Shown here: positions 16,260 through 26,365 of the stretch, one piece after another | How the letters are laid out: each line of letters begins with the position of its first letter | How positions within the stretch are numbered: the first letter of the stretch is position 1 | DNA from: Tissierella pigra | GTDB lineage: Bacteria > Bacillota > Clostridia > Tissierellales > Tissierellaceae | Length of the DNA: 64,000 nucleotides | Assembly: GCF_009695605.1 (NCBI RefSeq) | Contig: NZ_VUNQ01000017.1 | Coordinates: 1-64,000 of the forward strand | Reading direction: 5' to 3' | Made by a program: the position numbers and the translations under genes | The notes under the pieces: generated by a model | The model's database searches: none | What the model was told of the DNA's origin: nothing | The model's input: the letters and a program-made list of their open reading frames with translations, nothing else

Positions 16260-18084
16260 TCTCTGCACCCCCTATATTATCTTTATAATAATGAGCCTGC
16301 ATATCATACATTTCCTTATATATTCCGCCCTTATTCATTAGACTATTATGATCGCCTTCTTCTACTATCTCACCATCTTTAAGAAAAACTATTCTATCAC
16401 AAAATCTAGTAGAAGATAATCTATGAGATATAAATATGGAGGTTTTTTCCTTCGTCAATTCATTGTATTTCTGGTATATTTCATTTTCAGCTATAGGATC
16501 TAAAGCCGCAGTTGGCTCATCTAGTATAATAATAGGTCCATCCTTATATAATGCAGCAGCTAAAGCTAATTTCTGTTTTTCTCCCCCCGATAAATCTATG
16601 GCATCATCATAGACAGATTTTAACATTAGAGTCTTTTTACCTTTTTCTAAAGATTTTACCTTCTCCATTAATCCAGACATATTAAGGACTTTATCCATCA
16701 TTTCCTCATCAATATCTTCCTCTAACTGGGATGCAATATTTTCTTCTATGGACATAGGAAGTAAATATATATCTTGAAATACTACAGAAAATAGCTTGTA
16801 ATACTCATCTCTATTATATAAGGTGGATTTCTTATCATTTATATATATTTCGCCTTTAGTAGGAGCATATAATCCACAGAGTAATTTAACTAAGGTAGTT
16901 TTTCCTGCACCATTTATTCCTACTAATGCTAACTTCTCTCCTTTTCTTATATGAAGATTAATATTTTTAATAGTATAGTCTTCTGCTTCTGGATATTTGT
17001 AGAAAACATTTCTTAGTTCTATATCACAGGGTAATTCATATTCTTTTGGTAACTCTACTCCAGTACCTCTATTCATCTTATCTTCCATCTCTAGAAATTC
17101 TCTTAAATCCATGGTTTCTAAATGAACTCTATTTAATTCATTTATACTTTTTACTATGGCTGATAACCAAGTAGAAAATCCAGCAGTTGCTCCAAAGTAT
17201 AATACAAAATTGCCTATACTCATATTTTTATATAATACAGAATAAATCAAAATTCCATAGGCTATGCCATCTCTTAAAAAACCTAATAATCCATCTATAA
17301 TATTAGCAAGATATTTTCTAGATATATTTTGCTTTTGTAGCTTTATTCTTTTATATAAAAATATATTATACATCTCTTTAAACCATAAAGACATATTATA
17401 TAATCTTAAATCCTTAGCAGCCTTAAAATCTCCTGACTTTTCCCTTATATATCTAAGCTTCTTTTCTATTGGTGCTAAATTAGATTTATTTTTATATTCA
17501 AATTTATTTGCGTAGTCTCCCATAAAATAATTAGTTAAAGAAGAAATAACAATAAATAGCGCAAACAATGGATGGATAGTAAATATTATGCTTCCATATA
17601 AAACTAAACCTACTATATTTGATATTAATTCTACAGAAACTTTAATTATAGCTTCTGTAGCAGAACCATTATTTTCTGTTGCCATAAATGCCTTCATAAA
17701 TTTGTTTTGTCCTTGTGATCCATCTATATTTTCAAAATCTGTATCATTAGCCTTATGGATTAGTATTTGGATGTATCTAAATCTATAGATTACTCCTCCA
17801 AATAATGTCTTAAAGTATGAGCCTTTCAACATTGTTTCCACTATTATAATACCAATTATAGGTATTCCAATATTTATTAGGAGTTTAGTTATGCCTACAT
17901 TTTCTACAATAGAATCTATCAGTACTTTAGGCAGGTAAATGCTAAGTAAAGGTCCAAGTACTAATAAAGGAATTTGTATAATGAAAAATCCGAATAATCC
18001 CTTATCCCAATTCCACATATTTTTCATTAAATATCTTAGATTTTCAAATAAAGAATATTTTTTCTTAAATATCTTTTCTTCCAT
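16234..18084 (-). CDS. ABC transporter, fused membrane and ATP-binding domains (first of pair)
   Basis: Exporter-fold half-transporter of about 616 residues. The membrane domain is followed by Walker A GINGAGKTT (about 390), signature IDLSGGEKQKLALAAAL and Walker B IIILDEPTAALDP. ATG 18084 is taken because GAGGTG lies 9 bp upstream; ATG 18093 is possible. Partner of the gene immediately downstream (26-bp overlap). A promoter (18106-18135) and direct repeats (18142-18172) precede it, so it is probably switched on by the LytTR regulator encoded just upstream. Confidence 0.87.
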   Translation of the reverse strand: MEEKIFKKKYSLFENLRYLMKNMWNWDKGLFGFFIIQIPLLVLGPLLSIYLPKVLIDSIVENVGITKLLINIGIPIIGIIIVETMLKGSYFKTLFGGVIYRFRYIQILIHKANDTDFENIDGSQGQNKFMKAFMATENNGSATEAIIKVSVELISNIVGLVLYGSIIFTIHPLFALFIVISSLTNYFMGDYANKFEYKNKSNLAPIEKKLRYIREKSGDFKAAKDLRLYNMSLWFKEMYNIFLYKRIKLQKQNISRKYLANIIDGLLGFLRDGIAYGILIYSVLYKNMSIGNFVLYFGATAGFSTWLSAIVKSINELNRVHLETMDLREFLEMEDKMNRGTGVELPKEYELPCDIELRNVFYKYPEAEDYTIKNINLHIRKGEKLALVGINGAGKTTLVKLLCGLYAPTKGEIYINDKKSTLYNRDEYYKLFSVVFQDIYLLPMSIEENIASQLEEDIDEEMMDKVLNMSGLMEKVKSLEKGKKTLMLKSVYDDAIDLSGGEKQKLALAAALYKDGPIIILDEPTAALDPIAENEIYQKYNELTKEKTSIFISHRLSSTRFCDRIVFLKDGEIVEEGDHNSLMNKGGIYKEMYDMQAHYYKDNIGGAENEKRYTDS

Positions 18085-18105
18085 AATCTCCATCACCTCA
18101 ACTAT

Positions 18106-18135
18106 ATCATAGCATTACATCTATATTTATGTAAA
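18106..18135 (-). promoter_or_regulatory. promoter of the ABC pair
   Basis: On the minus strand TTTACA (18135-18130) and TATGAT (18111-18106) are 18 bp apart, with TGC before the -10. The weak -35 suits activation from the adjacent LytTR-type repeats. Confidence 0.5.
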
Positions 18136-18141
18136 AAAAAG

Positions 18142-18172
18142 CACCAATGGTTCAATTTACGACACCAATGGT
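18142..18172 (-). promoter_or_regulatory. predicted LytTR-type operator (direct repeats 21 bp apart)
   Basis: ACCATTGGTG occurs twice on the minus strand (18172-18163 and 18151-18142), exactly 21 bp apart. That is the two-helical-turn spacing used by LytTR regulators such as AgrA and ComE. It ends just upstream of the -35 of the ABC pair, and a LytTR regulator is encoded two genes away. Confidence 0.6.
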
Positions 18173-18173
18173 A

Positions 18174-18905
18174 CTATAGGGGTAAAATTATCTCTGTTGC
18201 AAAAACACCTTCTTCATTTTGTCTATTTATAAATCCATTATATTTTTTTACTATACTATCTACCCTTTTTAAGCCAAATCCATGGTTTATCCCTAGTTTT
18301 GTACTTAAATATTCTAAGTTAATTTTCTTTACTTCTCCACCTATAGAGTTAGTTATGGATATATATAGCTGACTTTTCATTTCTCTTATATAGATTCTTA
18401 TGAATCTTTCATCTAAATTCTCCAATTTCATAGTAGCTTCCATGGCATTATCCATTAGATTTCCAATAATCACACAAAGATCCATATCTAAAATCTTCAA
18501 ATCCTTTGGAACTGTTGCTTTGGCATTGATTTTTATATCATTGCTAATAGCTATAGATAATTTACTGTTTAAAATTGCATCTACCATTATATTTCCTGTT
18601 TTAATAACTGTATCTATATTGGTTAAGTCCTTATGTAATTCACTAAGATATTTATCCATGTCTTCATACTTTCCCAAGGAAAGATATGCCTTCATCACCT
18701 GTATATGATTATGATAGTCATGTCTCCAACCTCTCATTTGTTTATAAACATTTTCCACTTCATTAAAATGTTTAGATATAAGTTCATTTTGATAATTATT
18801 AATTCTTCTATCTACTAACCTATTGAATACATATCTACATATCAAAAATATAGCTCCTATTAATAGAGATATACCTATGGGCAAAAATAAAATCTTGCTA
18901 TTCAT
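18174..18905 (-). CDS. GHKL-type sensor histidine kinase with a single membrane span
   Basis: Histidine kinase of the AgrC/VirS type, 243 residues. One N-terminal membrane span (about 5-27) is followed by the phospho-acceptor region RHDYHNHIQVM (about 60), the N-box NLMDNAMEA (about 150) and the G-box GFGLKRVDSI (about 213). AgrC-type kinases usually carry five to seven spans of sensor; here that part is absent, so it probably senses membrane stress or a partner such as the ABC pair. Its start overlaps the end of the regulator gene by 8 bp. Confidence 0.83.
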   Translation of the reverse strand: MNSKILFLPIGISLLIGAIFLICRYVFNRLVDRRINNYQNELISKHFNEVENVYKQMRGWRHDYHNHIQVMKAYLSLGKYEDMDKYLSELHKDLTNIDTVIKTGNIMVDAILNSKLSIAISNDIKINAKATVPKDLKILDMDLCVIIGNLMDNAMEATMKLENLDERFIRIYIREMKSQLYISITNSIGGEVKKINLEYLSTKLGINHGFGLKRVDSIVKKYNGFINRQNEEGVFATEIILPL

Positions 18906-19626
18906 CTACCTCACCCCTAAAGTATCTAATAAACTCCTTATTAACTTTAGAATATAGTCTCCTACTGACAGGAATGGTCTCTTTATTATCTAACTCTATA
19001 TCTGTTTTTCCTATTCTCTTTATATGTTTCAAGCCTACTATATAGGACCTATGGCATCTTATAAAGAGTTTCGCATCTAACTCCTTTTCTATAACACCGA
19101 TGTTCTTTCGGGTAGTATATATTCCATCTATTGTATGAATATCTATAGAATGAGAAAAAGCCTCTATATATATTATGTCCTTCTCCTTTATTCTAGTAAT
19201 TTTCCCTTCTACATCTATAAGAAGTATCTTTTCTTCCATATGAATCTTTTTCACTGATTTATCTAAACATTCATATAGTTTAGTTTCTATTATAGGTTTT
19301 ATTAGATAATTTATGGCATCTACTTCATAGCCTTCTCCTATATAATCTGAAATAGCAGTAATAAAAACTATATTTAATAGATTATCTTCTGTTCTTATTT
19401 TTTTCGCCAAATCTACTCCATTTATTCCAGACATTTCTATATCTAAAAGGAGTATATTATATTTCTTGTCCATACTCCAACTAAATTCAAAGGACTCACC
19501 ACTATAAAAACATTCTATATTTACTTTTAGATTGTTTTTAGTCTCCCAGTTCTTTACATATTTTTTCAATAATTCTACCTGTACCTTTTCATCATCACAT
19601 ATGGCTATATTAACTATCTGAGACAT
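18898..19626 (-). CDS. LytTR-family response regulator
   Basis: Response regulator of about 242 residues. The receiver domain has the acidic pair in AICDDEKVQ, the phospho-acceptor Asp in NILLLDIEMSG (about 59) and the conserved Lys in INYLIKP. The C-terminal LytTR DNA-binding domain is seen in IYIEAFSHSIDIHT, FIRCHRSYIVGLKHI and VSRRLYSKV. ATG 19626 lies after GAGGGG, one base past the carboxypeptidase stop codon, so the pair is co-transcribed with that gene. The likely target is the 21-bp-spaced repeat upstream of the ABC pair. Confidence 0.86.
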   Translation of the reverse strand: MSQIVNIAICDDEKVQVELLKKYVKNWETKNNLKVNIECFYSGESFEFSWSMDKKYNILLLDIEMSGINGVDLAKKIRTEDNLLNIVFITAISDYIGEGYEVDAINYLIKPIIETKLYECLDKSVKKIHMEEKILLIDVEGKITRIKEKDIIYIEAFSHSIDIHTIDGIYTTRKNIGVIEKELDAKLFIRCHRSYIVGLKHIKRIGKTDIELDNKETIPVSRRLYSKVNKEFIRYFRGEVDE

Positions 19627-19627
19627 T

Positions 19628-20821
19628 TTAATTATCCCCTCTCCCAAATAATCTTTCAATATATCTCATAAGAACTATGTACCATTTAGCTTTAATTACA
19701 TCTTCCTTAATTAAAACATTAGTTTCAAAGATAATCTCTCCATTTTCTAATACTTCAGCCCTTCCTATGACAGCACCACTTTTTATAGGTAATTTCATAT
19801 TTTCATTTATATGTAGATTTACTGTTATATCTTCATCATTTTTTATTAGCCTTGAAAATTCTTTTTCTGGAAACACATCTACTTTTGTAATATGCCCTTT
19901 AGGAAAATCTAAGGTCTTTAATGGAATAGTTTTATCTAAAAATACTTTATGGGAATAGTTATCAATTCCATATTGTACTAGAATTTTAGCCATTATATTT
20001 CTTTTCTCTAAATCCTTAGCCCCCATTACTATGGCTATAAGCCTTTGGTCTTTACTTTCTCCAGCCTTCCCTTCTATTGTAAAGGTAGATACATAGCTAT
20101 ATCCTGCTTTATTTGTAAATCCTGTTTTTAAACCATCTACACCTTTTATTTCATTTAACAAAGGATTAGTATTTAGCTCAAAATAATTTCTATCTATTTG
20201 TTCTATTGATTTTATTGAACAAATATTCAATATTTCAGGATATTTTTTAATTATATATTGAGACAAAAGAAATATTTCCTTTGTAGTCATTTTATTTTGT
20301 ACATCTTTTTCTGGTATGGGAAGTCCTGTAGAATTGTAGAATACTGCACTTTCTATACCTATTTCTTTTGCCTTTTCATTCATCATCTTCACAAAGTTTT
20401 CTTCAGTTCCTCCCACATATTTTGATAGTGCATATGCGGCATCATTTCCAGATATAACTATGGCAGCTTCCAGTAGTTCCTTTACTGTAAATACTTCTCC
20501 AACCTTTAGTTTAAAACTAGAACCCTTTATTTTAGTAGTATCCTTATCTATGGTAATAATATCATCTAAGGAAACATTTCCCTTTGACACTTGCTCCATT
20601 ACTACTAAATAAGACATTAGCTTAGATATACTTGCTATTTCCACTACTTCATTTATATTATGTTCTTCTAATATTTCTCCAGTTTCAAAATCAGCTAAAA
20701 TATATGTTCGCAAATTTTCTCTTAAAACAACTGGAATATATGTATTTATACTATCTCCATAGGATATAGTACCTGTTATTACAATCATAAATATTAGTAA
20801 AATTGATAATAGCCTCTTCAT
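19628..20821 (-). CDS. dacF: serine-type D-Ala-D-Ala carboxypeptidase (DacF/PBP5-like)
   Basis: Exported low-molecular-weight penicillin-binding protein, 397 residues, trimming the stem pentapeptide of peptidoglycan. A signal peptide precedes the catalytic set: the SxxK motif is ASISKLM (about 67), the SGN motif VISGNDAAY (about 123) and the KTG motif VDGLKTGFT (about 226). A C-terminal beta-rich PBP5 domain and an amphipathic tail (IKAKWYIVLMRYIERLFGR) fit membrane attachment. GGAGGGATTTT precedes the ATG. It heads the operon with the LytTR/GHKL pair, linking that system to the cell wall. Confidence 0.87.
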   Translation of the reverse strand: MKRLLSILLIFMIVITGTISYGDSINTYIPVVLRENLRTYILADFETGEILEEHNINEVVEIASISKLMSYLVVMEQVSKGNVSLDDIITIDKDTTKIKGSSFKLKVGEVFTVKELLEAAIVISGNDAAYALSKYVGGTEENFVKMMNEKAKEIGIESAVFYNSTGLPIPEKDVQNKMTTKEIFLLSQYIIKKYPEILNICSIKSIEQIDRNYFELNTNPLLNEIKGVDGLKTGFTNKAGYSYVSTFTIEGKAGESKDQRLIAIVMGAKDLEKRNIMAKILVQYGIDNYSHKVFLDKTIPLKTLDFPKGHITKVDVFPEKEFSRLIKNDEDITVNLHINENMKLPIKSGAVIGRAEVLENGEIIFETNVLIKEDVIKAKWYIVLMRYIERLFGRGDN

Positions 20822-20910
20822 AAAATCCCTCCATACTTATTGTAACAAAAATATATCTATATTTATATAATGTATTATATATTTCTCATATACTTGCTAG
20901 AAATATATAA

Positions 20911-20958
20911 TAAATAGATAAGGCAGAGAATATGGATATTCTCTGCCTTATCTATTTA
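20911..20958. terminator. terminator hairpin with 23-bp perfect arms
   Basis: Arms 20911-20933 and 20936-20958 around a GG loop; core AAGGCAGAGAATAT. It overlaps the stop codon of the M1 peptidase gene and serves as its terminator on the minus strand. Confidence 0.7.
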
Positions 20959-22451
20959 TTTCCATTTAGATATTCCTTTACTAATGGTTCAAAGGAAGTT
21001 TTTGTTACTTCTTCACAGACCTTAATAAAATCTTCAGTAGTTGCTATATGAAATTTATGTCTTTCATAATATTTATTAAGTATCTCGTATAGAGCTTCTT
21101 CTCCAAAATCATTTTTTATTCTATCTATGAACATTGCTCCCCTTAGATATACTAAAATAGAATAATCATCCCATCCTGCAAATTCATCTAAAGGTTTATT
21201 CACTACTTCATTTCCTATGTTCCTATATTGAGCTCCATATTCATAACCTAATCTAATATTTTCATTATAATAATTTCTAGCTTCTTCTTCTCCCCTAGTT
21301 TCATTTACATATATCAGTTCTGAATATGTGGCTAAACTTTCATCTAACCAAGCTTCTTTAACTTGATTGTTTCCCACTAAACCGTACCACCACTGATGTG
21401 CAGTTTCATGGACTATGACCTTTTCCAATATATTTGTTAAATGTTTATAAAAATAGTCATTAGATATAAAAACTATACCTGGATACTCCATACCAGAAGG
21501 AAACTCAGTATTTACTATGGAATATACACCATAAGGATATTCACCAAAGATTCTATTAAAAGTCAATAAAGATTGTTCCCCTATTTCTAAGGTTTTATCT
21601 ATCATATGTGAATTATTATTTATTGAGTAAACCTTAACGATTGTACCTTCTACTTTCTTTTCCTTCACTACAAAGTCTTTGCTTGCAGCCCAGGCAAAAT
21701 CTCTTATTAATTTCCCTTCTATTTTGTAAGTCTTTTTATTTTTATTTACCTTCTCTGATAAGATTTTCCCACTGGAAGCAACTACTACTTCTTTAGGTAC
21801 TGTTATAGTCACATCATAATCAGATACCTCACTATAGAAAGGGTCTCCTACTTTATAGTATAAGTCTAGGTTCCATCCATTTTCATCATATACACATACT
21901 ATGGGATACCAGTTTCCAAGATTTATTCCCTTATCATGGTATCCAAATCTATCCTTTGTAGTAGGCAATTTTACATTATATTCTAAATAAATTTCAGTCG
22001 ATTCACCTTTCTTTAATGTTTCGTTGAGTTTTACATGGAGAATAGTATCTATACTATGTATATTCCATTCTAAATCCTTATTTCCTGAGCTTACTTTCTT
22101 TATATCTATCAAGCCTTCCCTATAATCTAAGGAGTTAGTATTTTGTCCTAAATTAAATAAAATTGGTGCATTTTCCAATGTCTTAAAGGCATTAGGATAT
22201 AGGTGAAAATAAACTTCCTCTAAATCTACATCTGTATTATTTGTATACATAAGGGTTTGTTTCCCTTTGTATGTCATGGACTCAGTATCTAAATCCACAT
22301 CTATTTTATATTTATTTATGGTAGATTCTTTTACTCCATTTAAGTTCTTAATAACTATTGTGTCTTGATTTAATTTACCGCTTTCCTGCCTACATCCTGA
22401 TACCAATAATATAAATACTAAAAGTATAACGAATAATCTAAATTTTTTCAT
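20952..22451 (-). CDS. M1-family zinc metallopeptidase lipoprotein
   Basis: Membrane-anchored aminopeptidase-like protein of 499 residues. The lipobox LLVSGC has Cys20. The zinc site is HETAHQWWYGLVGNNQVKEA, followed by WLDESLATYSE (about 345-375), giving HExxH with the third ligand Glu 18 residues on. The substrate N-terminus segment GMEYPGIVF lies about 30 residues before. Start ATG 22451 follows GGAGG; an upstream in-frame extension to 22517 has no ribosome site. It probably processes extracellular peptides, consistent with amino-acid fermentation. Single gene with its own terminator. Confidence 0.9.
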   Translation of the reverse strand: MKKFRLFVILLVFILLVSGCRQESGKLNQDTIVIKNLNGVKESTINKYKIDVDLDTESMTYKGKQTLMYTNNTDVDLEEVYFHLYPNAFKTLENAPILFNLGQNTNSLDYREGLIDIKKVSSGNKDLEWNIHSIDTILHVKLNETLKKGESTEIYLEYNVKLPTTKDRFGYHDKGINLGNWYPIVCVYDENGWNLDLYYKVGDPFYSEVSDYDVTITVPKEVVVASSGKILSEKVNKNKKTYKIEGKLIRDFAWAASKDFVVKEKKVEGTIVKVYSINNNSHMIDKTLEIGEQSLLTFNRIFGEYPYGVYSIVNTEFPSGMEYPGIVFISNDYFYKHLTNILEKVIVHETAHQWWYGLVGNNQVKEAWLDESLATYSELIYVNETRGEEEARNYYNENIRLGYEYGAQYRNIGNEVVNKPLDEFAGWDDYSILVYLRGAMFIDRIKNDFGEEALYEILNKYYERHKFHIATTEDFIKVCEEVTKTSFEPLVKEYLNGNK

Positions 22452-22509
22452 AATACACCTCCATATATTAATATTAACTATATGGAGAAATTTTATCAAT
22501 AATAATTTC

Positions 22510-22545
22510 AAAACCACTGAAAAGTATAGAATTTCCAGTGGTTTT
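22510..22545 (-). terminator. terminator of the DUF1002 gene
   Basis: AAAACCACTG (22510-22519) pairs with CAGTGGTTTT (22536-22545), with an A/T-rich loop. Confidence 0.55.
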
Positions 22546-22549
22546 AAAA

Positions 22550-23419
22550 TTATTTTCTTTTAAACAAAGAATTAAAAAACTCTTTTATAGCATCTAGTAT
22601 TTTCTGAAGCAATGATTTCACTTCTTCATTATTTTTTAATGTTTCATCAAGTTTTTGACCAATACCTTTTAATTGTTCTTTAATTTGTTCTGTATTTAAA
22701 TCTAGTTTACTTATTTTTTCCATTAACTTTGCAATATCTTTTATTTGATTAGTATTTAGATTTATATCTAATTTTCCAGCAATTTCAATAATAATCTTTT
22801 TTATTTCTTCTGGAGTCTTTACATTTTTCTCTATAACCTTTTCTTTGACCTCTCTTATTAGTTCACTGGCTTTTTCTTTACCTATGACCTCTCCTAATTC
22901 TCCTGTTTGAATAATTTCTTCATTAGCTACTTTCTTTTGTTCTTCACTTATTTCTATACCTGCTGCCTGTTCAAAGGCTTTTAGTATACCAGTCAAAGCT
23001 CCTGTTCCTGAAACTGGATAAGGAGCCGCAGCTATAACCTTTGCATCTTTTACACCTGCTGTAATAAGTGCACTGCGGTACATTTCTTCTGTTGCCCAAG
23101 AGATATTATATGTTTGTACATCTATACCAGAACCTTCTTCCAATAATTCTACATAGGAGGATGATATGGTTATCTTTCCCAGTTGTCCTTCACTTGCTAC
23201 TCCTTCTAAGTATTTTCTTTCTTCTTCATTATTAACTTCTATTATAGTAGCTTCATTTTTATTTACATTAAAAAGATTCAACATTTGTTTTCGTTGGTCT
23301 TCATTTAAGTTTTTCCCCAATGTAACAACCTTTGTGCTATCACCATAGGCAAAAGCATTAAATATAAAAATAAAAGATAAAATTATTGTTATATTCATTA
23401 TTAATTTTTTATTTTTCAT
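22550..23419 (-). CDS. DUF1002 domain exported protein
   Basis: Secreted or membrane-associated protein, 289 residues, with a signal peptide (about 1-26). The DUF1002 core covers VVTLGKNLNEDQR (about 31) through SSYVELLEEGSGIDV, ISWATEEMYRSALITAGVKDA and AAPYPVSGTGALTGI (about 138-150). The C-terminal half is a helical, charged region rich in LKGIGQKL-type repeats ending in a basic tail (FFNSLFKRK). The function of the family is unknown. AGAGAGGTGG precedes ATG 23419. Confidence 0.85.
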   Translation of the reverse strand: MKNKKLIMNITIILSFIFIFNAFAYGDSTKVVTLGKNLNEDQRKQMLNLFNVNKNEATIIEVNNEEERKYLEGVASEGQLGKITISSSYVELLEEGSGIDVQTYNISWATEEMYRSALITAGVKDAKVIAAAPYPVSGTGALTGILKAFEQAAGIEISEEQKKVANEEIIQTGELGEVIGKEKASELIREVKEKVIEKNVKTPEEIKKIIIEIAGKLDINLNTNQIKDIAKLMEKISKLDLNTEQIKEQLKGIGQKLDETLKNNEEVKSLLQKILDAIKEFFNSLFKRK

Positions 23420-23498
23420 TTTACCACCTCTCTAAAATACTTTTTCTCTATTTTATCATATAATCCCCTTTTAGTCTCTTATTGTATAATAAAAAGCA

Positions 23499-23540
23499 AT
23501 AATAAGGAACTAGAATGAGTTTCATCTAGTTCCTTATTAT
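23499..23540. terminator. terminator after serS
   Basis: ATAATAAGGAACTAGA and its complement TCTAGTTCCTTATTAT form 16-bp arms around a 10-nt loop. It lies immediately downstream of the serS stop codon on the minus strand. Confidence 0.65.
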
Positions 23541-23545
23541 AGAAT

Positions 23546-25148
<1,603 letters not shown>

Positions 25149-25149
25149 A

Positions 25150-25345
25150 AAAAAACTCTCGATCCCTAATAAATATTAGGGACGAGAGTTACCCGCGTTG
25201 CCACCCTAGTTAGCCCGAAGGCTCACTCGAAATTCATAGACTCTGGGACGGATTCAATATTTTGCTTTGCCAATTCTCACCAACCATTGGCTCTCTTAAA
25301 AAGCTATATACTTACTATTTCCCTTCTTTGCCTAGTATTTAATTA
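25150..25345 (-). promoter_or_regulatory. T-box riboswitch leader of serS
   Basis: On the minus strand the leader has Stem I features (AGAGAGCC ... GGTTGGTGAGAATTGGC), a probable specifier TCC (Ser) at 25252-25250 after GAA, and the T-box AGGGTGGCAACGCGGG (25207-25192). A terminator follows, with arms AACTCTCG ... CGAGAGTT (25154-25190) and a T run. Uncharged tRNA-Ser should pair with the T-box and prevent termination, raising serS expression on serine starvation. Confidence 0.9.
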
Positions 25346-25350
25346 TAGAT

Positions 25351-25378
25351 ATTATAACACAATATTTGCAATTGTCAA
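25351..25378 (-). promoter_or_regulatory. promoter of the serS T-box transcript
   Basis: TTGACA (25378-25373) and TATAAT (25356-25351) with 16 bp between. Transcription would begin just before the T-box Stem I. Confidence 0.75.
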
Positions 25379-25468
25379 GGTTTTTTTAATTTATAATAAA
25401 AATAAAATTTGACCAGATATATCTTGATAAAAATCTATAAACTTTTAACTTATTTCTATTATATATTT

Positions 25469-25506
25469 GTCTAAATGGAGTATAACGGTCTTTATAGAGC
25501 AGACAA
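25469..25506 (+). promoter_or_regulatory. candidate AraC-regulator box, copy 1
   Basis: GTCTAAATGGAGTAT followed by a conserved TAGAGnAGA. The same 38-bp segment recurs at 27311-27348 with 29 identities. This copy precedes the decayed ECF transporter; copy 2 precedes the ABC pair. An AraC regulator is encoded between them. Confidence 0.5.
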
Positions 25507-25638
25507 TCTCACAAATCTATATTAGACTATTTAGTATATGATATTATCTACTTCTATCTTATAGTTAGCCGATACTAACTTCCAAAGGATAAATACTATT
25601 TTAAAAGGACGTGATTTAATCTTTTATGGATAAACCAC

Positions 25639-26012
25639 TTGAATTTAAGTCCACAAAACCTGATCATAGAGCAGGGAGAATTAAAAGGGAAGGGAACTAT
25701 ATGTAATCAAAACATAACTAGTGAATCAATAAAAGAAAGATCATATAAAGTAGGTTCTGTCTTTCAAGACCCACGTTCACAATTCTTTACCCTACATGTA
25801 AAAACAGAAATTTCCTTTCCAAGTGAAAACCATGGTGTTTCTACAGATAAAATGCAAAGAAACATTTCTGAAACAGTAGATAGACTAAAGTTTTCACCAT
25901 TAATGGGAAGAAAACCTTTTGATTTATCTAGTGGCGAAAAACAAAAAGTTGCTTTAGCCTCTGTTTATTCATTAGGAGTAAAAGTCTATGTTTTAGAGGA
26001 GGATTTGTGGGA
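25639..26012 (+). pseudogene. decayed ECF transporter ATPase
   Basis: Fragment of an energy-coupling-factor ATPase. VGSVFQDPRSQFFTLHVKTEI (Q-loop region) and DLSSGEKQKVALASVYSLG (signature) are recognisable. The Walker A segment has been deleted before the GELKGKG remnant, and the frame ends right after a damaged Walker B (VYVLEED). The usual family length is about 480 residues for the two-domain form; only about 125 remain. It cannot bind ATP as it stands. Confidence 0.75.
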
Positions 26013-26309
26013 GAGCTACTTTTTAATTTAATAGGAAGAAATAAATTTATAGCAGCTGTATTTGGATTTTCTTCTATTATGCTAGGCTATGCCCTTGGTG
26101 AATATATTCCATTTGTATATATGCAAGATGTCTACATAGCATTGTATAAAAACTACAGGTACATTACCTATTGTTCAGCAATGTTTAGAAATTATGAACC
26201 CAAGTTTAATGATTATCTTATGTATTATAACAGTCATTGCTTCCATTTTAGGATGTTTATGGGTAAAAAATTACTTCATAAGCACTTTAAAAAGGCTGGA
26301 ATTGTATAA
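26007..26309 (+). pseudogene. decayed ECF transporter substrate-binding (S) component
   Basis: Reads as membrane-protein debris. The start MGELLFNLIGRNKFIAAVFGF and SIMLGYALGEYIPFVY resemble the TIGR02185-type S component. A shift of frame near 26150-26260 splits the rest: the end GKKLLHKHFKKAGIV is in this frame, while LPIVQQCLEIMNPSLMIIL is in another. The T component that would complete the transporter is missing. It joins the ATPase remnant directly, as after a deletion. Confidence 0.65.
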
Positions 26310-26365
26310 AATAAGGGATAATTGCACAATAAAGATAGGATGTGAAACGGAAAGGAGTGTATAAA

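Noticed and set aside
14415-18084. Lantibiotic exporter and immunity locus
   Set aside because: No precursor peptide, peptidase C39 domain or modification enzyme is seen; only the ABC pair and a two-component system.
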